Origin: Burkholderiales bacterium
GTDB taxonomy: Bacteria > Pseudomonadota > Gammaproteobacteria > Burkholderiales > Usitatibacteraceae
Direction: 5' to 3'
NCBI GenBank assembly: GCA_025359985.1
Contig: JANYDB010000126.1
Span: 1-38,603, forward strand
Length of the DNA: 38,603 nucleotides
Under the pieces are notes generated by a model that searched no databases, was not told the DNA's origin, and saw nothing but the letters and a program-made list of their open reading frames with translations. Of the stretch, positions 32,491 through 38,603 are shown one piece after another; the stretch's first letter is position 1; each line of letters starts with the position of its first letter. The translations under genes and the position numbers were made by a program.

Positions 32491-33449
32491 TGTTTGAATG
32501 GATTACAAATCAGTTTGCGGCGCTTCAGGATTTCGTTTTCGAATCTGCCGTGCTGCCACTGGTGCATCAACTGGGGCTAGGCGGATATGCCGAGCAGGCA
32601 TTTGACTGGACCGAATTTTTTTTGATTGGTGCGCTGGAAATTCCGTTGCTCTTTATTATTCTGGGAACGCTGGAAAAATGGCGCCCTTTAGAAGTGAGCA
32701 CTGATCAGGTGGAAAGAAATACCGATATTTTTTATACTTTCCTGCATCGGCTGGGCTTTGTGCCGCTTATGCTTTTTTTGCTGATGACACCACTCGTTGA
32801 TAGCCTCGATGGCTGGCTGCGCATGCAGGATATAATTCCGCCGAAGCTGGAAGACGCGCTGCCGTTTTTGCATTCATCGCCGCTTTTAAGTTTTATTTTC
32901 TATCTATTCATTCTCGATTTTTTAGGATACTGCCTACATCGCGGTCAGCATCAAATCAATGTTTGGTGGGCGTTGCATAGCCTGCATCATTCGCAGCGCC
33001 ACATGAGTTTTTGGTCAGATGATCGCAATCATTTGCTGGATGATTTTTTAATAGACGGTGCGTTTGCGCTGGCGGCCTTGTTGATCGGGGTGGCGCCGGC
33101 CCAGTTTGTCACCATTGTGATTGCATCACGTGTGCTACAAAGTCTGGCGCATGCGAATCTGCGCCTGTCATTTGGCCGTATAGGCGAATATCTACTGGTA
33201 AGCCCCCGATACCATCGAGTACATCATGCGATGGGCTTGGGTCACACAGGTTTGCATCAAGGATGCAATTTTGCAGTGTTGTTCCCAATGTGGGATGTAT
33301 TATTTCGTACCGCCAATTTTGAAAATATTTATCCGGCCACCGGCGTAAGTGACCAACTCGAAGGCCGGGACTACGGCAGCACTTTTTTATCGCAGCATTG
33401 GCTCGCGCTTGGTCGTGTCAAGCGCAGCATCAACGACAGCATTAAGTAG
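32490..33449 (+). CDS. Sterol desaturase / fatty acid hydroxylase family membrane di-iron protein
   Basis: The 319-residue protein has several membrane segments (about 45-65, 90-110, 130-148, 190-215) and the eight-His set of the FA_hydroxylase family: HRGQH (150-154), HSLHH (163-167), DRNH (about 178) and HRVHH (about 243-247). These bind two irons for O2-dependent hydroxylation or desaturation of lipids. The substrate in bacteria is generally unknown; ether lipid, sterol-like, sphingolipid or fatty acid chains are all possible. ATG 32490 overlaps the deacetylase stop (TGATG), so translation is coupled; an upstream ATG in the same frame (32448) is inside that gene and less likely. No clear terminator follows. 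Confidence 0.92.
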   Translation: MFEWITNQFAALQDFVFESAVLPLVHQLGLGGYAEQAFDWTEFFLIGALEIPLLFIILGTLEKWRPLEVSTDQVERNTDIFYTFLHRLGFVPLMLFLLMTPLVDSLDGWLRMQDIIPPKLEDALPFLHSSPLLSFIFYLFILDFLGYCLHRGQHQINVWWALHSLHHSQRHMSFWSDDRNHLLDDFLIDGAFALAALLIGVAPAQFVTIVIASRVLQSLAHANLRLSFGRIGEYLLVSPRYHRVHHAMGLGHTGLHQGCNFAVLFPMWDVLFRTANFENIYPATGVSDQLEGRDYGSTFLSQHWLALGRVKRSINDSIK

Positions 33450-33572
33450 CGCATGAAGCTGATTTTTTTTCGTCAATAGACGCTACTTCAAGTGTTTATG
33501 GGCATCCATGAATTATGCAATCATCGAACGCAACATTTTTCCGTTATCAAGATCGCAACACCGGAGTGCAAT

Positions 33573-36500
33573 ATGAAGATTAAATACTTGTTCCGTATCG
33601 TTGGTTTTAACCTGCTGTCGGCGCTGAGCTTAACGGCGCTGCTGGCGGTAGCCCAGGAAATGCCGTCGCGCTATAAAGCTTTTGATAGCGTGGAAGTGCC
33701 CACTGCGACGATGCGGTTACGGTCAAGCAATGCACCTACCCACCGTGTTGCGCTTGCGCCGACCAAACAGGCTATGCAGGAAGCGGCTGCCAGCGCCAAA
33801 GGTCTCCGCAAAGAGAAATCAGTGTCAGCACTAGCCGGGCTGGATGCTGAGCCGCCTGTAGCGCCTTATTATGTGGGCCCAGTATTTGAAAGCGGCATGG
33901 CGGCTACCCGTCTGGTCTGGCAGGCCGTGGCAGACGGTAATGTCACCCACGTCACGGTATCGTCGGAAGGTGCTAAGGGTATTCGCGCCAAATTATTACT
34001 GCCGCGCGGATTAGGTTTTGGCGAAATTCGGGTAGCAGCATCACTGGCTGGCGTGGCTGAGGCATTGCCGCTTAACCTGGCACAGGACGGTGTGTTGTGG
34101 ACGCCTTACACCGAAGGTGGTTCCCAGGTCATTGAAATTTTTACACCACAAAAAGTGAGCGACGTATCCATACAGGTGGTTAGCGTTTCGCATTTTATCG
34201 AATCATTGGCGGCAGGAACATACGCTAAACCACCGGGCGAAGCTTCTGTGCCCACTGCGGGCTCATGCACCATTGATGTGGTGTGCCCATCCACCAGTTC
34301 AGCGCTCGACGCCGCGATTTCCGACCGCAGCAATTCGGTCGCGCGGCTTAATTTTGTCAGCAAGGGCGGCAACTATTTGTGCTCTGGCACGCTGATCAAT
34401 TCGAATATTTTCCCCGCGCCGTTTTTTCTGACTGCCAATCATTGCATCTCAACGAATGCCGAGGCCGCTAGCGTGTCGACCGTATGGTTTCGTAAAAACG
34501 CGACTTGTGGCGCGGGCGTACCGAACGAAAACAGCGCATTTTTTCCGGGGCAAATTACGCTGTCCGGCGGCGCGCAGCTTATTTTTACCAATCAGATGGC
34601 CGATGGCACGCTGCTGCGCTTGAATCAGACCCCGCCCAACGGCGTTGTTTATGCGGGCTGGAATGCCGCTTTGATGGCGAATGCTGATGCGGTGGTTTCG
34701 ATCAGCCACCCTACAGGTGCGCCCATGAAGTGGGCCTTGGGCACGGTCAACGTTATTGATAAAAATGGTTTGCCCAATCCCAATTCAACCAATGGACAGC
34801 TCGGGCTGCAAGGCTACAACCAGCAGATGTACGGAATATTTTTTACCCAGGGCATTATCGAAGGCGGCTCATCCGGCTCCGGCATTTTCACTTTGAGCAA
34901 CGGTGGTTTGCAACTTCGAGGCATTCTGTCCAGCAGTACCTTGCGCAATGGCACGTCACTTTCATGCAGCAATTTGAATGAAAATTCAAACTATGGTCGT
35001 TTCGAGATTTTGTATGAGCAAATCAAACCATTTTTAAATGGGCAAAGCCAACCTGCGAGCGATGATTTTCCCAATCAGCCGAGCGCGTCGGGGCCGGTAC
35101 TGCCGCTGAATAGCAGCTTGAATGCAACGCTCAATTACATCGGCGATCTGGATGTATTCCGCGTCGTGATCACGGAGGCTGGTCAACTCTCTGTTGGCAG
35201 CCGCGGGCTGGATGCTGTGGGAGCTAACCTTGACACCATCGCGATCATGCTGCAGGCAGATGGCTCTTGTATGCCCAAGCCCGGCAACGCGGTAGAATGT
35301 GATAAAAACGCTACCAATGATGATGCATCGGCAACCGATACCAACTTTCTGATTAAAGATATTGTGGTTCAGCCTGGCACTTATTACATCAGTGTCGGTA
35401 TGTGGGACCCGCAAACTGTAACGCCCAACGGCTATCAGGTGTATTCAATTTTTGTTCCCGCCAATTTACCGCCGCCGCTGGCCTCACAGACGATTACCTT
35501 CAATAATCCTGGAAGCCGCGCTTTAAGTAGCGGCACGGTTGCGTTTACCGCTACGGCATCATCAGCATTGCCCGTCACGGTGGTGAGCTTGACGACGGCG
35601 GTATGCAGCATTTCGGGTAGCAATATTGTTTTGTCGGGTGCCGGTGTTTGTACAATCACGGTGGATCAGTCTGGCAACACGACTTATGCAGCCGCCACGC
35701 AGGTCTCACAAAGCTTTATCGTCTTCACCGCGCAACCACTTTCCAAACGTGGCGCCATCGATATTGACGGCAACGGTAAAAGTGTATTGCTGGTACGTTC
35801 CGCAAGCGCGCAATTACTTGGTGGCCGCCTGGTTAACAATCAATTTGTATTTTCCATGCAGGCCGATCCTGGTGCAGCTTACCGCTTGGTCGGTGCAACC
35901 GATTTTGACGGTAACGGCAAATCAGATCTTGCCTTTCAAAATCCAACCCTGCTGGATAGTTTTGGTAAATCCAGCGTGCTAGCCTGGAATGATTTTTTAC
36001 CTGCAAATCAGCGTGCGATTCGTGATGTGAAGCCCGTGTGGGATGTGCAGGCCGTGGGCGATTTGGATGGTGATGGCTTTGGTGATTTGGTTTGGCGTTA
36101 TGTTGTGCCGAATTCGCCTGATACCGGCGTTTCCTACATCTGGTTTACGAATGGCTTAGCCGATCCCATTGTCAGAAAACGGGGTGGTGCACCACTCGAT
36201 TGGAGGCTGCTCGGTGCGGCAGATCTAAATGGTGATAACGCTGCTGATATGATTTATATCAGCCCGGCAGGCGCAATTCGTGCGCTCATGGCCACGGCGG
36301 CGCGCACCTGTGCGAATTTTTCAGCAGGCACCCTGCCAGCAGGCTACACCGCGCTTAAGTTGGCGGATTTCACCGGGGGTCGTCGCGGCGATATTCTGAT
36401 TCGTAATCAAGCGGGCATTACCAGTTTGCTATCTCTCAATGCGGTCGGCATGCCGCTGCCGCCTTTTACGGGCGATCCGAATAATCGAGAGGTCACCTGT

Positions 36501-36731
36501 ACCGCCAGCGCTTTGGTTATCGCGAGCACCACTATTGGCTTGCCTTTTGCTGATCCTTCATGGCAGTTTTATGCATCGGGCGATTTTAATGGTGATGGCA
36601 TATTTGATATGGTGTGGCTGCGTCCGAACGGGACGCTAACCGTTTGGCTCATGGGCAACAACGGAGTGGTGCAGACCGTGATCGATAATGCGGGCGCGGC
36701 GCCATTGGGATATACCGTGTTTCAGCCTTAA
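33573..36731 (+). CDS. Secreted trypsin-like serine protease with PPC, Ig-like and FG-GAP/VCBS repeats
   Basis: The 1,052-residue product starts at ATG 33573 (GGAG seven bases before) with a signal peptide (GFNLLSALSLTALLAVAQ). A propeptide-like region (about 30-230) precedes a lysyl-endopeptidase-like protease domain: His in FFLTANHCIS (about 289), Asp in MADGTLLRL (about 342) and Ser in EGGSSGSGIF (about 433), plus paired Cys typical of secreted enzymes. A pre-peptidase C-terminal domain (about 495-630) with QPGTYYISVGMW, an Ig-like linker (SQTITFNNPG, about 645-720) and five or six FG-GAP-type repeats (about 728-1050) follow, for example DIDGNGKS, DFDGNGKSDL, DLDGDGFGDL, DLNGDNAADM and DFNGDGIFDM, likely binding Ca2+. 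The C-terminus resembles sorting or adhesion modules. A terminator ends the gene. Confidence 0.9.
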   Translation: MKIKYLFRIVGFNLLSALSLTALLAVAQEMPSRYKAFDSVEVPTATMRLRSSNAPTHRVALAPTKQAMQEAAASAKGLRKEKSVSALAGLDAEPPVAPYYVGPVFESGMAATRLVWQAVADGNVTHVTVSSEGAKGIRAKLLLPRGLGFGEIRVAASLAGVAEALPLNLAQDGVLWTPYTEGGSQVIEIFTPQKVSDVSIQVVSVSHFIESLAAGTYAKPPGEASVPTAGSCTIDVVCPSTSSALDAAISDRSNSVARLNFVSKGGNYLCSGTLINSNIFPAPFFLTANHCISTNAEAASVSTVWFRKNATCGAGVPNENSAFFPGQITLSGGAQLIFTNQMADGTLLRLNQTPPNGVVYAGWNAALMANADAVVSISHPTGAPMKWALGTVNVIDKNGLPNPNSTNGQLGLQGYNQQMYGIFFTQGIIEGGSSGSGIFTLSNGGLQLRGILSSSTLRNGTSLSCSNLNENSNYGRFEILYEQIKPFLNGQSQPASDDFPNQPSASGPVLPLNSSLNATLNYIGDLDVFRVVITEAGQLSVGSRGLDAVGANLDTIAIMLQADGSCMPKPGNAVECDKNATNDDASATDTNFLIKDIVVQPGTYYISVGMWDPQTVTPNGYQVYSIFVPANLPPPLASQTITFNNPGSRALSSGTVAFTATASSALPVTVVSLTTAVCSISGSNIVLSGAGVCTITVDQSGNTTYAAATQVSQSFIVFTAQPLSKRGAIDIDGNGKSVLLVRSASAQLLGGRLVNNQFVFSMQADPGAAYRLVGATDFDGNGKSDLAFQNPTLLDSFGKSSVLAWNDFLPANQRAIRDVKPVWDVQAVGDLDGDGFGDLVWRYVVPNSPDTGVSYIWFTNGLADPIVRKRGGAPLDWRLLGAADLNGDNAADMIYISPAGAIRALMATAARTCANFSAGTLPAGYTALKLADFTGGRRGDILIRNQAGITSLLSLNAVGMPLPPFTGDPNNREVTCTASALVIASTTIGLPFADPSWQFYASGDFNGDGIFDMVWLRPNGTLTVWLMGNNGVVQTVIDNAGAAPLGYTVFQP

Positions 36732-36785
36732 AAAGACTTGAAAAATTGGCGGCGCCGATTTGTTTTTTGTGCGTCAACATTAATT

Positions 36786-36820
36786 AAAAAAAGGGCGCGA
36801 TTATCGTGCCCTTTTTATTT
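36786..36820 (+). terminator. Rho-independent terminator after the protease gene
   Basis: AAAGGGCGCGAT-T-ATCGTGCCCTTT forms a strong stem with one G-T pair, followed by TTTTATTT. It lies 55 bases after the protease stop. The A-run on its left would also allow leftward function. Confidence 0.9.
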
Positions 36821-36958
36821 CCAGCGCCATCTGTATTTTGCGATCAAAGCGGCGGATAAGTGCAGCGTATAATTCGCGTTCTTGCAGTTTTCTATTTAGG
36901 TGTTGCCTGCGATCTAATTGAGGGCGACCGTTTTTTGACATGACTCATATTGCGCGCC

Positions 36959-38341
36959 ATGACGACAGCACTCACCCCATCATTAACCACACCCGCCGCG
37001 CCACTGACTTTACCGACAGCGATAATTGAATCGCTCGACCATGAGGGCCGTGGGGTGGCGCATGTGGATGGCAAGGCGGTGTTTATTGAAGGTGCGTTGC
37101 CGCGTGAGCGCGTGATTTATCAGGCGTCGCGGAAAAAGAAAAATTTTGAAACCGCGAAGTTGATCTCGATTCTGCGCGAGGCGCCCGAGCGGGTGAAGGC
37201 GAAATGTGTTTATTACGAACTGTGTGGTGGCTGCTTATTGCAACATGCAGATTATGCTTTGCAAGTGGCGGCCAAGCAGCGGGTACTGGAGGATAATTTG
37301 GCGCGCATTGGCAAGGTTGAATGCGAACGTATTTTGCCCCCGATCTATGCAGCGCAGTGGCAGTATCGTCATCGTGGGCGGCTCTCGGTTAACTACGTCG
37401 CTAAAAAAGGCGGTGTGCTAGTCGGCTTTCGTGAGCGGAAATCGAGCTTTGTGGCGGATATGAAATCCTGCGAAGTATTAGCCGGTGGCGTGGGTCAAAT
37501 GATTGAACCGCTGCGGGTGCTGATGACCAGTCTCGATATTCGCGATCGCATGCCGCAGATTGAAGTCGCGGTCGGCGAGCGTACCACGGCACTGGTTTTG
37601 CGCCTGCTGGATGCGCTGACGCCAGGGGATGAAGCCAAGCTCAAGGTATTTGCAGATACGCATCGTATTCAATGGTGGGTGCAGGTGAAAGGGCCGGAAA
37701 CAGCGGTGCCGTTTTACCCTTTGGATGCGCCAGATCTTACTTACACTTTGCCCGAATACGATCTGGATATGCTGTTTCGTCCGACTGAATTTACGCAAGT
37801 TAATCACGCCGTGAATCGTCTGATGGTGGCGCGCGCCATGCGTTTGCTCGATCCGCAGCCAGGTGAAAAGATTGCGGATTTGTTTTGTGGGCTGGGTAAT
37901 TTCAGTTTGCCAATCGCCCGTCTGGGTGCGCATGTTATCGGTGTGGAAGGCAGCGCATCGCTGACCGAACGGGCTGAACAGAATGCGCGGCGGAATAGTC
38001 GTGGTGGTGGCGGTGAATCATTAATTGAATGCTCCACTTTTTTCCCGGCTGATTTGTATACCGATCAGGAAGCTGCCATGCGACGCATCCCGGCCGTGAG
38101 CAAAATGCTGATTGATCCGCCCCGCGATGGCGCGCTGGAAGTCTGTAAATTGTTAGGGCGCGACAACCGCCCAGAGCTAAAACGCATCGTCTATGTTTCC
38201 TGCAGCCCCGGTACGCTGGCGCGGGACGCAGGCGAGCTGGTGCATTCACAGGGTTTCAAACTGAAAGCGGCAGGCGTGGTGAACATGTTTCCGCATACCG
38301 CGCATGTGGAATCGATTGCGTTGTTTGAACGGGATGACTGA
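36959..38341 (+). CDS. rlmD: 23S rRNA (uracil(1939)-C(5))-methyltransferase RlmD
   Basis: The 460-residue enzyme methylates U1939 of 23S rRNA with S-adenosylmethionine. A TRAM domain (about 12-75, with SLDHEGRGVAHVDGKAVFIE) binds RNA; the 4Fe-4S cluster ligands are Cys83, Cys89, Cys92 and Cys171 (KCVYYELCGGC and KSCEVL). The SAM site is KIADLFCGLGNFSLPIA (about 304-320), followed by LIDPPRDGA (about 384-392). The nucleophile is Cys415 in YVSCSPGTLARD. All key residues are present. ATG 36959 was preferred; a TTG three codons upstream also fits the frame. It is apparently a single gene between two terminators. Confidence 0.95.
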   Translation: MTTALTPSLTTPAAPLTLPTAIIESLDHEGRGVAHVDGKAVFIEGALPRERVIYQASRKKKNFETAKLISILREAPERVKAKCVYYELCGGCLLQHADYALQVAAKQRVLEDNLARIGKVECERILPPIYAAQWQYRHRGRLSVNYVAKKGGVLVGFRERKSSFVADMKSCEVLAGGVGQMIEPLRVLMTSLDIRDRMPQIEVAVGERTTALVLRLLDALTPGDEAKLKVFADTHRIQWWVQVKGPETAVPFYPLDAPDLTYTLPEYDLDMLFRPTEFTQVNHAVNRLMVARAMRLLDPQPGEKIADLFCGLGNFSLPIARLGAHVIGVEGSASLTERAEQNARRNSRGGGGESLIECSTFFPADLYTDQEAAMRRIPAVSKMLIDPPRDGALEVCKLLGRDNRPELKRIVYVSCSPGTLARDAGELVHSQGFKLKAAGVVNMFPHTAHVESIALFERDD

Positions 38342-38374
38342 GCGCGCGTTCTTGCTGCGGGACTTAGTGCAATG

Positions 38375-38407
38375 AAAACGGCCTCAATTACTGAGGCCGT
38401 TTTATTT
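38375..38407. terminator. Bidirectional Rho-independent terminator
   Basis: AAAACGGCCTCA-ATTAC-TGAGGCCGTTTT is a perfect 12-bp stem with a 5-base loop, followed by ATTT and preceded by the complementary A-run. It serves rlmD from the left and the YccA-family gene from the right. Confidence 0.95.
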
Positions 38408-38435
38408 AAAGCAGGATTTACGGGCGGAGTATTGT

Positions 38436-38603
38436 TTAGTTGCGATTACCGGTAACCGCCATCAGCAAACGCAGCAGGCTGGTAAAAATATTATAAATGC
38501 TGACGTAGATGCTCAAGGTTGCACTGATGTAGTTGGTCTCGCCGCCATGCACCACACTGTTAATCGTGTAGGCAATAACGAGTGACGAAAATAAAATAAA
38601 AGC
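38436..38603 (-). CDS. Bax inhibitor-1/YccA family membrane protein, C-terminal part
   Basis: The last 55 codons of a leftward gene are in the window. They encode [20 protein letters not shown], then [19 protein letters not shown] and a short hydrophobic tail ending NRN. The GGETNY-x-x-ATLxIYxSIxNIF pattern at the C-terminus is diagnostic of bacterial Bax-inhibitor-1 proteins such as YccA, seven-helix inner-membrane proteins that in E. coli bind FtsH. The start and first six helices lie beyond the right edge. It shares the terminator with rlmD. Confidence 0.9.
   Translation of the reverse strand, partial: AFILFSSLVIAYTINSVVHGGETNYISATLSIYVSIYNIFTSLLRLLMAVTGNRN

Noticed and set aside
1-38603. 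CRISPR array, rRNA, tRNA or riboswitch
   Set aside because: No regularly spaced repeats, cloverleaf or conserved RNA motif was noticed when reading both strands; a covariance-model scan was not possible here.

Overview
The window reads as chromosome of a Gram-negative proteobacterium, most likely a betaproteobacterium (Burkholderiales/Nitrosomonadales-like), carrying an accessory catabolic region at its left end. The taxon is inferred from protein types (PutA type, stand-alone GspE-like ATPase, ligase-associated repair genes, RlmD, YccA/Bax-inhibitor protein). No rRNA, tRNA or CRISPR array was seen.

Left edge (1-889): the 5' part of an IS256-family element inserted in a pseudogene of the histidinol-dehydrogenase family (HpsN-like clade) that already carries two amber codons. 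The transposase reading frame is itself odd: a near-perfect 8-bp tandem duplication puts the ATG served by the good Shine-Dalgarno out of frame.

Accessory locus (about 890-13,780): divergent from the pseudogene lie three overlapping genes for NTF2/SnoaL-like proteins, a GPH-family (MFS_2) symporter, a fourth NTF2/SnoaL-like protein and a TonB-dependent receptor of sphingomonad style. Its promoter region has an 18-bp direct repeat exactly 100 bp apart and a 9-bp inverted repeat. An ornithine cyclodeaminase family gene and a clearly more GC-rich gene for a secreted protein with a glycoside-hydrolase-like layout follow. Together they suggest outer-membrane capture, inner-membrane import and intracellular conversion of an unidentified small molecule; the substrate cannot be read from sequence. 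The region ends in the first ~300 codons of putA, cut at a short mobile-type quasi-palindrome.

Core-like right part (14,989-38,603): a degenerate hybrid histidine kinase and pgi on the minus strand; then a bacterial ligase-associated DNA-repair set (MBL exonuclease, ATP-dependent DNA ligase, Lhr-type helicase, PdeM endonuclease). The set is split in two by a small secreted basic protein, a lipoprotein of unknown role and an orphan GspE/PilB-type ATPase. After a convergent Nudix hydrolase come a tightly packed operon (YVTN beta-propeller, polysaccharide deacetylase, sterol-desaturase-type di-iron enzyme), a secreted trypsin-like protease with FG-GAP repeats, rlmD, and the 3' end of a Bax-inhibitor-1/YccA gene. 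Three convincing Rho-independent terminators lie at about 22,020, 36,800 and 38,390.

The most interesting points are the multi-copy NTF2 locus, the hybrid kinase that has lost its phospho-accepting His and catalytic boxes but keeps one receiver Asp, and the interrupted DNA-repair cluster.
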